Positions 8,153 to 16,703 are shown, counted from the first letter of the stretch. The stretch: 20,404 bases of DNA from Russula earlei (GCA_025769875.1 JAGFNK010000840.1:1-20404), one strand, 5' to 3'. The notes: generated by a model from the letters alone, not told the origin. Numbers and translations are program-made.

Positions 8153-8890
8153 CCCACAAGGCAGTTCTGCATAACATCTCCTTTGTGGTTCCTTGCTGCA
8201 TCATGCTCTGCAGCAGTGGCAAAACAGTTAATATGTGTGCCATCAATAGCACCCAGCACATCCTTGAGAAATGGAAAGAATTATGGCATTGCTTTGGATA
8301 AAGGGATGAGGGGGTGAATCAGCATCAGGAAGGCACACAACTGTGGTGTAGAAGGGAGGATTTAAGAGAACACCTAGAATCTTTTCTAAATACCTAGCTA
8401 TCCATCAGAAGACATCTGAAAGAAACTTGAGAGATACTTACTTTGAAATGGTGCTGGGTGACTGCTGAAAACATTCTCCAACATGTGTCAATGACAGCCC
8501 TGTGACAGCAGTATAAAGGAAGATAGCAATTTGTTCTTCAACTTGGATGTGTCATGATGATGAGATACCAAGTTGTTGGAGGGTCCAATGGAGTATGATA
8601 AAGACCTTTTTATGCAACCCAAGCTCAGTCTGAATGTGCTCTGGATGGCCAGTGAGTAGGTCCTCAACCCACTTAGCCCTAGTGTATGAAGATGTGTGAT
8701 ATGGAATACAAGGATGATAAAGGGGCACAAGGAGCTCAAGTAATGCTTGGCAGCAAAGTATGAGAAGAGTTGACATATGTAATATGACATAGAGCCATTG
8801 GTGGCATTGGTGTTGCCATTGTATCCTTTGCTGATGAGGGTTATTGGGCATCATGAGTGAGGGAGGGGACAATGACCGGGGACAGAGCAA
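8153..8890 (-). pseudogene. PIF/Harbinger DDE transposase, N-terminal part, truncated by an LTR
   Basis: This is a transposase of the PIF/Harbinger class, read right to left. It shows an N-terminal block (SYTRAKWVEDLLTGHPEHIQ ... LGLHKKVF), then a helix-turn-helix region (HIQVEEQIAIFLYTAVTGLS, THVGECFQQSPSTISK). A GTAAGT donor follows that last block, so an intron is likely. The first catalytic Asp block DVLGAIDGTHINCFATAAEH comes next, then RNHKGDVMQNCLVG. One in-frame TGA precedes HIQVEEQ. Similarity stops exactly where LTR copy 2 begins at 8152, so the later DDE residues are lost. A Myb/SANT gene upstream on the same strand is the usual Harbinger partner. Confidence 0.85.
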
Positions 8891-8972
8891 GCAAGTTTTT
8901 GACAGAAAAGTTTTTTTTGCACATCACATGTAATTTTTATTTGGATACACATACATGACACAACAACACTCA
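8891..8972 (-). other. Harbinger spacer between the two ORFs
   Basis: Short T- and A-rich spacer between the Myb/SANT-like gene end and the transposase. No further feature is seen. Confidence 0.4.
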
Positions 8973-9338
8973 TCAGAGGTTATGCTTCACTTTCTCCACC
9001 ATATTATATACATATCCATGTGCAAACTCACATGATGGCTCTTTGGCTATGAGTGCAAGGTAGCTATCCACCTCTCCAATGTTGCAATGGGAAAACAGTG
9101 TTAATGCTGGGACAATATCATCAGCTGACAACCATTTTCCATTTGTCTTGATATCATTGGCAAGCCATTGGACTGCTGTAACACCCAAGACAGCAGATAC
9201 CACAGTGTCACCCTTCTGTTTTTTAGCTGACGATGTTTCAGACATCAGGATATTCTCAACATGAGGTGATTTACACTTGTTGGTTGTGAAGTCAAATGAG
9301 ATATTTGATGATGAAGTTGATGCCCCCCTACCACCCAA
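8973..9338 (-). pseudogene. Harbinger Myb/SANT-like protein, C-terminal part
   Basis: The open frame of about 120 codons shows a Lys-rich linker (SSAKKQKGDTVVSA) and a C-terminal helix pair (DIVPALTLFSHCNIGEVDSY, LALIAKE). This resembles the C-terminal tail of the Myb/SANT proteins that accompany fungal PIF/Harbinger transposases. It has no convincing ATG: the open frame begins at TTG and likely joins an upstream exon. Its N-terminal half is found 7 kb away at 16388-16703 on the same strand, separated by inserted LTR elements. The identification rests mainly on context plus the tail pattern. Confidence 0.6.
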
Positions 9339-9475
9339 ATTGAAGGACAGGTGAGCAGGAGCAGGTGACTGGTGTTAAATCATGCAGTGATAAGGTAGAT
9401 TAGATTGTAGTAGATCAAATAAGAATTATTCAGTTTCTGTGAGACAAAACTATGTGTTATATTTTACCTAATAAA
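9339..9475 (-). other. Harbinger remnant left of the Copia element
   Basis: This non-coding stretch continues upstream of the Myb/SANT C-terminal frame up to the Copia insertion point. With 13762-13952 it forms one continuous target sequence once the Copia element is removed. It holds CAGTTTCTGTGAGAC near 9430, similar to a hairpin on the other side of the Copia. Confidence 0.5.
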
Positions 9476-9726
9476 TGTTGGACGTGCAGCCACTAAGTGC
9501 CATGCAAACAGACAACCTGGACCGTATGTGTAAATAATTCAAATTTAGTTATCGTTCGTTTTCCCTCAGTCTTTTACTTTACATACAAGACTGAGGTCAG
9601 TACTACAATTTCTTTACACTCCTTTAAAGCTAATACTGTACATAGCTCTTATTCTATAGGTTAGCACACTAACCTGAATACAGTCTTTTACACACAAGAC
9701 TGAGCTCTTATTCTATAGCTTCAACA
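9476..9726 (+). repeat. Copia 5' LTR
   Basis: It matches 13509-13761. It contains an inverted repeat CTCAGTCTT/AAGACTGAG near 9570-9597 and the direct repeat AGCTCTTATTCTATAG at 9644-9659 and 9703-9718. Against the 3' LTR I count 13 substitutions, all transitions and mostly in the first 100 bp, plus two 1-nt indels. Confidence 0.93.
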
Positions 9727-9795
9727 GATTATGAGACCTGGTCATCCCTGACATCACGAACTCCCACCAGCTTCCAAATCACATAACGAAACACC

Positions 9796-10599
9796 ATGAG
9801 TGCCCCCACAGCAACCGCAAACATCGTGCCCTTGAGAGGCAGCCACGCTCCCACCGTAGGAGCCATGGGAAAAACTTACATGGGCAGCCAACATGGTTAC
9901 GATGGACCACTCTTCAAAGGTGGCACAGTTGCGTACACACAATGGAAAGCTAATATAGAGGCACTGTTCAAAACAAACAGCCTGATAGAAATCATAAATG
10001 GGACATATTCAAAACTGGACCCCAGCACTGACCCACGTGGCTTCGCCGACTGGGAGCCGAAAGATCGTGATGCTCACACCCAAATTTTACTCACGTTAAA
10101 AGGGCACGCTCTCGACACTGCCCTAGGCATTGCTGGAGCCAAAGATACTTGGGACACATTTGAAAAACAATTTTCACGGAAGGGCGAGCAATGTGTCGCA
10201 CATTTATTAATGGACCTATACCAGGTCACTTTCTCCAAAACCAAACCCATGGCTCCTCAGATAATACAACTGCTATTTGCCACCTGAACCCTCGAAAAAC
10301 TCGGATACCCCATTGACAAGAAAGTCCTCCTATGGATGCTAATTCTCACGCTACTGGAAAACATGGCCAAACTCAAGGCCACTCTTCACTTGACGCCACC
10401 CAGCCTGCTTACAGCCGAGCACATCATAGACCACATCCTCCATGAGGAGCATCGGATCCAACTGACCGGTGACGCAGCTACAATTCACATTGCAAAGGCA
10501 ACCCAAATGAGAAAGAGCCGGGAAACACAAAGCAAGAAAGGCACAACAACAAAGTGTACTCATTGCAAATGCAGGGGGCACAACACACATGAATGCTGA
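9796..10599 (+). pseudogene. Copia gag with zinc knuckle, one internal stop
   Basis: This is the Gag of the Copia element, starting at an ATG 70 bp after the 5' LTR. It has the copia-type gag domain (YTQWKANIEALFKTNSLIEI, then DTWDTFEKQFSR) and a CCHC knuckle CTHCKCRGHNTHEC ending at 10596. An in-frame TGA at 10285-10287 precedes TLEKLGYPIDKKVL; CGA (Arg) would fit. A second in-frame TGA at 10597-10599, just after the knuckle, separates gag from the protease frame; TGG (Trp) is likely ancestral. Without these two stops the frame is open through gag and protease. Readthrough cannot be excluded, but decay elsewhere makes mutation likelier. Confidence 0.88.
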
Positions 10600-11439
10600 A
10601 AATTTCATGGAAAACCACAGGACAAAGCAACAGCGGCAGTAGCAGCAACGACTGGCATGGGCGCGCACAACGCAGCGACGCCCACGCCTGCAGACCAGCC
10701 ACCAGCCAGCGCTGCCATTGCATATGTCCCCACATCCAACAACAGCATCTCATTACATCTGGCAGTCGAAGATGAGCCAATCTGCACATCCACAACCCGA
10801 GAGCAACTCCGAGCTGCCAATCTCAGAAATGGCTGGTTCATCGACTCCGGAGCCTCAAGAATCATGACTCCCCACTCGAATTGGTTCACACATCTCACCC
10901 CGCTCACATTGCCCATTCAAGTCACCTTAGGTGACGATAGCGCAATAACCGCCACCGGAACCGGACAAGTGCTAGTCCAAATGTGCACACGTGGCATGTG
11001 GAGTACTGTGATACTCTGTGACATCCTGCACGTACCGGACCTCAATGGAAACCTCTTATCGGTCTCCCACCTCGCTCAACGCGGGGTGGAAGTGCGCTTC
11101 CAGGGGCAAACTTGCGGGATATACAATAAAGCAAACAAATTGATTTGTGAGGGAGCATTACATGACAACTTATACATTATGGCCATCAAAATGCCAACAC
11201 TCAAGTCGGCGCACACAGCAATGCCACACCAACCTCTCGTGGAAGGCGGCCACAAAACCAAAGCTGTGCTTACCGCATGCATGACAATCTTCTGGGCCTC
11301 CTCGGACACATGCTCCAAACAGGTTGCGACCTGGACAGACGATAAACCACAGGAACGCGCTGGTGGGCTGAAGCACAAATCAGAAGCGCCCCAGCACCTC
11401 CAACTGCACACCACGTGCATTGAGCCCACAACCGGTTAA
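10600..11439 (+). pseudogene. Copia protease and pre-integrase region
   Basis: Same frame as gag. The retropepsin-like active site is GWFIDSGASRIMTPHSNWF, followed by ILHVPDLNGNLLSVSHL and a NKANKLICEGALHDNLYIM pre-integrase block, all typical of Copia. Near 11271 the frame shifts: MHDNLLGLLGHML, which resembles the HHCC zinc-finger part of integrase (H..LGH.G), reads in another frame. The ORF then runs on as nonsense to TAA at 11437-11439. The protease core itself looks intact. Confidence 0.88.
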
Positions 11440-12000
11440 TGCTTGAAGACCCTCCGATTAGATGGAGGGGGTGATCACACCGGGCGAGAAGCACAAACAT
11501 CCCTAGCTGAAAGGGGATGCATGCATCAAATTAATACCCTGGGTATGCCACAACACATCAAAGTTGCAAAACACATGACCCGGACACCTCTTAATAGGGT
11601 CCGGGCGATGCGTACAGACACAAAACCATCCATGCACGCCTTGAACGACTTGATGCTCAAAGAGGCACGGAGCGGGGACAACCCCGACCCCTCTTGGCCG
11701 CACGTCCCCGGAACGCGCGCGTCCATGCACACCCTGGAGAAGAGACTCACCAAACCAACCCGAAGGTCACTGGTGCATGCGTCTCCAGGCCATGCAGCTA
11801 CCCAACAGGCACACAAGCCTGACCATTACACCACCCCCTGCATCCTTAAACCCTGCAATGTCATATTCGATGAAGGGGGCCCCACATCGCGCATCAAGTG
11901 CGTGGTCCTCAAATTCGATGATGCAGCCAAAAGCGCCGGAGATGGGGAAATGAGAGCAAGATTGAGGGGGTGGCAAGGATGGAACCAGCGGACAGCGCGG
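11440..12000 (+). pseudogene. Copia integrase core, decayed
   Basis: The rve-type core is recognisable from KTLRLDGGGDHTGREAQ through LAERGCMHQINTLGMPQ to NRVRAM. The normal NGVAERMNRTLLERVRAM block reads IKVAKHMTRTPLNRVRAM here, so the catalytic Glu is Lys (GAA to AAA) and the following Arg is His. The upstream part holding the first catalytic Asp is missing between about 11300 and 11440. A later CNVIFDEG-like block near 11860 is the normal C-terminal landmark of Copia integrase. The integrase cannot be active. Confidence 0.8.
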
Positions 12001-12839
12001 AACAGCAGCCGCATGCAAAGCCGCAAGGTGTCAGAGCAGACAAGCTTCTGCCCATTCAGCCTGAGACAGGTGGACAGTGTGGAACAGTCGCCAGCACCCC
12101 AAACCGCAAGGCGTCGGAGCAGGCGATGCCCTGCCCATTAAGCCTGCAGCACCACATAGTCAGCCTACAACTCACAAGGAAGAAAGCCCACCTGCGCAAT
12201 CCACCATGGGATGACCAAAGTGTGCTACGCACATGCTCACACTTGACCATGGTGACGAAAGTGGAGGAGCCGGATGAAGTGGAAGCAGAAATGGCACCGC
12301 ACGCCGAACTGCAGAGAGTCGTAGTGGACGCTGACTCCACCTGCCCAACCTGAAATGGCACAAAGTCAACCCACAATACATCAAAGTGGGAATGCACCTG
12401 TGCAGCCTGCCACTGGATGACCAAAACACACCATGTGTGCACCCACACCTGACCATAGTGACAAAGCACAGGAACCAGACCAAGTGGAAGTGGACAAGGC
12501 ATCACATGGCCAAACTGAAAACCACCAATCCCATGTCCTACTGCCGAGATGATTGCCCGGACAGGCACCACTGAATGGGTAAAGGCACACAAAGTCGAGA
12601 AACATGTGTCTGAAAACACTAGCAGTCCTCAAAAGTGTGCTGCGTCCAAAGAACGGAGATGCAGTGGGCAAGCGAATAGACCTTCTAAATGGAAAGGGGG
12701 TCAAATCAAAATACTCAAACATACAAGGCCCACATCATCACGCAGGGACTCACCCAAGTTGAGGGAAACAATCCCAACGACATCATGCCACCAGAGAACT
12801 GGCACTCCCTTGCAACACCCTGGGCTTTGCCACAGAATG
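12001..12839 (+). repeat. Copia integrase-RT linker with diverged tandem repeats
   Basis: This Pro/Glu-type linker is not conserved. It contains two sets of diverged tandem duplications. The segment at about 12026-12075 (GCAAGGTGTCAGAGCAG...) recurs at about 12106-12150. The segment around 12208 (GGATGACCAAAG ... TTGACCATGGTGAC) recurs about 207 bp later at 12415. Frames differ between copies, so the duplication is followed by small indels. Confidence 0.6.
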
Positions 12840-13500
12840 AAGTCGAGAAGTCCATCAGATGGACATCAAGTCCACCTACCTAGACGGAGAGCAGATGGAC
12901 AAGATCTTCATGGAAATGTGCCCAGGGAATAACCACCAATACATGCGTGACCACGTGACCCAGTACGCCCAAGGTACGAGCGGCCACTGCCTGACCTTCC
13001 AGCACAACTCTGGCATCCAGCTGATCTTGGTTGGACACATGTCTACCCCAACTGGACCAGCAAAGCCCATTCTGGACTTCATCTTCATGTTGACAGGCAG
13101 AGCCATAAACTGGAGCCAAAAGAAGCAAACCCCGGTTGCACTCTTGAGCACCGAGGCAGAGCACACCATGGGCGCACTGTGCCGCCAAGGAAGCCTGCCA
13201 GGCTGAGGCAACCACTCACCGGATTGGGCCAAGAGACCCATCTCCTCACAATCCCTCATGTTCATGTCGACAACCAGCCGACCATCGCCATTACCAGGAA
13301 CCCCGAGTTCCACAACTGCACCAGAACACACCGAGGTGTGACACCATTATCTTGCAGCAGAATGTCGACTTGCAGGGGACCAATCTTGCCTACACTCCAT
13401 CAGAAGAGCCAGTAGCCAATGTATTGAAAAAGAGTCCCAGCTGCAAGAAGCACAAAGGTCTCACGATGGAAATGGGAGAGAATGCCCGCCACTTGGGCTG
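12840..13500 (+). pseudogene. Copia reverse transcriptase start fused by deletion to RNase H
   Basis: The frame opens with the Copia RT block QMDIKSTYLDGEQMDKIFME (about 12856-12915). Within 10-15 codons it passes to RNase H-region sequence (GHCLTFQHNSGIQL, then FIFMLTGRAINWSQKKQTPV, then LLSTEAEH). About 200 residues of RT, including the YVDD catalytic box, are absent. After a frameshift near 13206, HVHVDNQPTIAITRNPEFHN and then NVDLQGTNLAYTPSEEPVAN match the C-terminal end of Copia Pol. A deletion in an ancestor or during reverse transcription explains the junction. Confidence 0.87.
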
Positions 13501-13508
13501 AGGGGGTG

Positions 13509-13761
13509 TGTTGGACATGCAGCCGCTAAGTGCTGCGCAAATGGACAACCCAGACCATATGTATAAATAATTCAAATTTAGGTTATCGTTTGTTTTCCCT
13601 CAGTCTTTTACTTTACATACAAGACTGAGGTCAGTACTACAATTTCTTTACACTCCTCTAAAGCTAATACTGTACATAGCTCTTATTCTATAGGTTAGCA
13701 CACTAACCTGAATACAGTCTTTTTACACACAAGACTGAGCTCTTATTCTATAGCTTCAACA
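13509..13761 (+). repeat. Copia 3' LTR
   Basis: It begins TGTTGGACATGC after a GAGGGGG purine tract and ends TTCAACA. It aligns along its whole length with the 5' LTR. Confidence 0.93.
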
Positions 13762-13952
13762 ATGAAAATTACTACAATGCATAATCAGCTACCAATAAGA
13801 TTGTTAGATAGTAAGTACTTACTTCAGTTTCTGTGGGATGAAACTGAAGTATCTACTGTATGTATGACACTCTTAAGTGTCTGAGAGCATCCCTAGTTAT
13901 TTTATCTGTAATTACTATCAAACTGTTTTCACAATCATTTTGTGCTAGCTAC
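13762..13952 (-). other. Harbinger remnant between Copia and family B LTR, with a hairpin
   Basis: There is no reading frame. The stretch lies between the Copia 3' LTR and the GCTAC target site of the next solo LTR, so it belongs to the older target, probably intron or coding remnant of the Myb/SANT gene. It contains a perfect 11-bp inverted repeat ACTTCAGTTTC/GAAACTGAAGT (13821-13831 and 13840-13850) with an 8-nt loop. Confidence 0.5.
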
Positions 13953-14217
13953 TGTTATGAACCAAGGCCAGATCCTGGCCATATATTGTCCTATTTCACT
14001 CAAGAGAGACCTCTCTCACTTTGCATTGCCAACACACTTCTGTTTCTTGGGCTACCCCTCCTGCAGGTGCAAGATATTGCTATTGCAAAAGCACTATAAC
14101 ATGACCAGGCACCCATTTCCTAATCGGGTAATCATCGCGTGGCAGCCACATGGCCACTCAACCACCAAGAACCCAAAACAGCAGCATAAACTCCTATAAA
14201 CTGTTGCATAACTCATA

Positions 14218-14318
14218 TGATGTCATCTAGGCTCCAATGACATCATGGCTGACTGAGCAACTCCACAATGACCTCACCGGCTCACTAAGCACTCCACAGT
14301 GACATCATAATGATGTCA
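14218..14318. promoter_or_regulatory. Cluster of CRE/ATF-like octamers in family B LTR
   Basis: TGATGTCA at 14218-14225 and 14311-14318, TGACATCA at 14238-14245 and 14300-14307, and TGACCTCA at 14269-14276. All are within a base or two of the bZIP site TGACGTCA, and four differ from it only by a CpG to CpA or TpG change. They lie 140-240 bp upstream of the TATA box. Confidence 0.5.
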
Positions 14319-14454
14319 TCGCTCTACAATGATCAGTAATATGCTCAGTAAGCCTGAAACCTGACACAAGCAAGTTTATGCCTCTGTAGTCCTATTGGAT
14401 GGTACCAAGGAGTCTAGAATAGTTCCTGCTCTTTGTAATCGACCCTGTACACAG

Positions 14455-14462
14455 TATATAAG
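14455..14462 (+). promoter_or_regulatory. TATA box of right family B LTR
   Basis: TATATAAG followed by CCCC. It is conserved in the left copy on the opposite strand. Confidence 0.55.
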
Positions 14463-14786
14463 CCCCAATGTAGCATGGCAGTTGTCAGACTGTCCATTTG
14501 TGATGCTCTCATCTTCCTGGGTACTCCCCTGCGACCACTCAGTCTAAAGCCTCCCCTCGTCTTCAAGGTACTCTTCAATGACTGCCTTGTCTAAAGCCCC
14601 TCACTGCACTAGCTTCCAACCTTCGCCTCTGCCTCTTGCAACATGTACCAGTCCCCATCTGGTACCTTCTAGTTGTTTGACTTGTCCTCCTGTTCAACAC
14701 CGTTTACGCTATGTACCGTCTGTTCTGACCTTTGCCCACCTGCTCCTGAGTCCTTTGTGATCAGCAGTACGTGTCTTGACAGCTAC

Positions 14787-15006
14787 CAATTGTCTTGGAT
14801 CATACTACCAATATGCTTTCATACATGTCTCAGCAACTGAGCTGAAACACTTATGTGGCCTGGGCCTGTGGACCACCCAGACAGTTTGAGCTGACATGTC
14901 AACACCTTGGCTACTCTTTATCTCAACAACTGGGATGGAGAATGCTCAGCACAAGGTTGGTATACATGTTTGCCTTTGGATCTTGGTCCTACCAGAGATC
15001 CCATGG
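14787..15006 (-). pseudogene. Harbinger Myb/SANT-like gene, middle remnant
   Basis: This lies between the solo LTR target sites GCTAC and CATGG. On the minus strand it continues the N-terminal Myb/SANT fragment across LTR copy 3. A DPKANMYTN stretch fits the KGANVF-like block that follows the KGWPHY motif in this protein class. Stops interrupt it. It has no promoter or independent gene. Confidence 0.45.
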
Positions 15007-15126
15007 TGTTACAGAGTTGTTTGGGGTCTGAAAGTTGCCAGATGCCCAAACTATGGATTGGATTTCCTGCATCATGTGTGCATCAGATCTTGACCATTTA
15101 TGTTCCTTGATATTGCATTTGGAACA

Positions 15127-15888
15127 TGTCATGGTAACTAGCCATGTCAGTTCTCAAGCCTGAAGAGGTGTTTAATTGAAGAGGTGAGTTCAAAGAACAA
15201 GACAATTCAAATTGCTCAAAGAGCCTCCCTGCAGTGGTCGATAGTGTTTTATGCTAAACAGGTTATGGCCAATAGACCCTTCCTAGTATGACTTGGTCTG
15301 TTGAGAAGCTAGGGTAAGTTGTATGTGATTGTCAAGGGGGGTTTCCCACAAGCTATATGCATTCAAGTCTGTCAGAGACCTTGAACACACAGAGAGAGTA
15401 GAGGAAGGTAGGTCTTAAAGGAGAAGAGCTCTTCTCTGAGAGTGAAGAGAGACTCTTAGGTAAGGAAGGGATAGGTAGAGTAGATGGTGGATGGTGTGTT
15501 AAGAGTTTATGAGAAGGAGAGGTGGATGTGGTTTGAGAATTAGGAGCAGAAGTGTTTTTGAGAAGATAGGTTAGATTCTACAAGAGACCAAGCTTAGGGC
15601 TTTGGTCTTGAAGTACTGGGCTTATAAATACAGGAGAGGCACAGCAATAGCTGCATTGACTGTGCTACAAGTATAGTAAGAGTCATAGGAGTCAGAGAAA
15701 TAAGGCCACAAGTGAGTCAGAACCAAGTAACTGTGCTGCACAATAAGTGTGCAGCATTGCATAGTCAAAACTAAGAAAGGAATATAAAAGGCAGAAGAGA
15801 TCACAAGACCAGTAAGTAATGGGATGTATAAGAGCAAGCAGTCCATAGCAAAAGGTAAGAGGTAAACAAGAAAGGAAAATGTTCTACA
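15127..15888 (+). mobile_element. Solo LTR, family C, nested in LTR copy 3
   Basis: The 762-bp insertion has TG...CA ends (TGTCATGG...TTCTACA), flanked by GAACA at 15122-15126 and 15889-15893. The duplicated bases match a single GAAAC/GAATG-type site in the other family A LTRs, so the insertion edges are exact. A TATAAATA box at 15623-15630 is consistent with a plus-strand LTR promoter. It has no coding sequence. No second copy is in the window, so the family is known only from this copy. Confidence 0.85.
15623..15630 (+). promoter_or_regulatory. TATA box of family C LTR
   Basis: TATAAATA followed by CAGGAGAGG. It is placed about two thirds of the way along the LTR, as expected for the U3/R boundary. 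Confidence 0.45.
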
Positions 15889-16147
15889 GAACACATTGAT
15901 TGTATCATTTTTGAAGATGTATTGTAGAAGCAATGAAGTACATTGCTTCTGTTCCAGATGTGCCTGTACTGCTGTGTATGTCAATTTCCTGATTAAGGAA
16001 GTACTTACTACTTCCTTTGAGACCAAGCTGTTTACTATGGAAGCACTTATTGCTTCCAGCACCAAGCATTATTTACAGTGAAAGCAACCATTGTTTTTAG
16101 AAGCTATCCTTGCTACTTACAGTAGCAAGAATCTTATCCCTGAGGGC

Positions 16148-16155
16148 TATATAAG
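16148..16155 (+). promoter_or_regulatory. TATA box of family A LTR copy 3
   Basis: TATATAAG upstream of GCCCC, at the same position as in copy 2. Confidence 0.5.
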
Positions 16156-16387
16156 GCCCCTAGTTTGTAGCAGTTGAGCCTTAAGCTCAACTTAGTTTGC
16201 CAATCCCAAACAGTTGACTCCTACCTGTCTGCAGAGCCCCTCTCATCTTGTTGACATACTCTTGAAGGACTTAACACTCCTTCCTCTCCATGAGTATTGC
16301 TTGCTTGACTCAAGCATATCTGCACTGGTAGGACATGTTTACAGACACAACCATTGAACTCCTTTAAGGCCCTTTGGAGCCTTAACA

Positions 16388-16703
16388 CATGGCCTTGCAA
16401 TGTGGCCAGCCCTTGTCACAGAACTTCTTGACCACTGTTGAGGTATAGCAAAAAGAGGAACTACTGTACCCTTTGCCACTTCATCTTGCATGAACTCCCA
16501 GTTTTGAAGCCACCCTTCTTATGAAGGGGCCTAATTTGACTGGCCACCTTGTTGAAGACATGATCCTTAAACATAGTATTGGACCTCAGTTGGTCCCTGT
16601 ACTCCAAGAGGAAGTTTAAGAAAGCAAATTCCTCCTCAGTTATCCATTTTGCCATGGTTTCTACTTGGGTTTCCCCTGCAGAGGAATCAGAGCTTTTTGA
16701 CAA
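16388..16703 (-). pseudogene. Harbinger Myb/SANT-like DNA-binding protein, N-terminal part
   Basis: The minus strand encodes KWITEEEFAFLNFLLEYRDQ, then FKDHVFNKVASQIRPLHKKG and SCKMKWQRV. This is the trihelix/Myb-SANT pattern of the accessory protein of fungal PIF/Harbinger transposons. The best start is the ATG at 16653-16655 in an ACCATGGC context; a TTG-initiated extension to 16703 is less likely. After a stop at 16461 the family block KKFCDKGWPHCKAM resumes in another frame at about 16385-16435, so roughly 40 residues are missing. LTR copy 3 interrupts right after that block. The protein would bind transposon ends with the transposase. Confidence 0.75.

Larger units (their letters stand above)
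9476..13761 (+). mobile_element. Ty1/Copia LTR retrotransposon, complete ends, internally deleted
   Basis: This 4286-bp element is bounded by 251- and 253-bp LTRs (TGTTGGA...TTCAACA). It is flanked by ATAAA and ATGAA, a 5-bp target duplication with one mismatch. Internal order is gag with zinc knuckle, protease, integrase, reverse transcriptase start, RNase H, which is the Copia order. A purine-rich GAGGGGG lies just before the 3' LTR at 13501-13508. It is more GC-rich than its neighbours. Most of the reverse transcriptase, including the catalytic YVDD, is deleted. Stops and frameshifts make it non-autonomous. Confidence 0.92.
13953..14781 (+). mobile_element. Solo LTR, family B, right copy
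   Basis: It is an 829-bp LTR with TG...CA ends (TGTTATGAACC...CTTGACA). It is flanked on both sides by GCTAC (13948-13952 and 14782-14786), a perfect 5-bp target duplication. It is homologous to the reverse strand of 55-854. A TATATAAG box lies at 14455-14462. There is no internal region, so it formed by recombination between two LTRs of a full element. Confidence 0.95.
15007..16387 (+). mobile_element. Solo LTR, family A, copy 3, interrupted
   Basis: It begins TGTTACAGAG and ends GAGCCTTAACA. It is flanked by CATGG at 15002-15006 and 16388-16392, a perfect 5-bp target duplication. Without the nested insertion it is about 614 bp and aligns with copies 1 and 2. A TATATAAG box lies at 16148-16155. 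Palindromes of the GAAGCAAT/ATTGCTTC type precede the TATA box. The LTR lies inside the Myb/SANT-like gene. Confidence 0.95.

Noticed and set aside
1640..10599. Reassigned or readthrough UGA codon as explanation for the many in-frame TGA codons
   Set aside because: The F-box frame (487 codons) and the joined lyase exons contain no in-frame TGA, and the transposons also have frameshifts and truncations. CpG decay explains the Arg positions more simply.
10351..12722. Several 100-190 codon minus-strand frames across the Copia element
   Set aside because: They are antisense to recognisable gag, protease, integrase and linker sequence and result from GC-rich coding composition.
15622..16065. Minus-strand frame of 147 codons rich in Leu, Val and Phe, resembling a membrane protein
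   Set aside because: It crosses the edge of the nested family C solo LTR into family A LTR sequence, so it is a chance frame.
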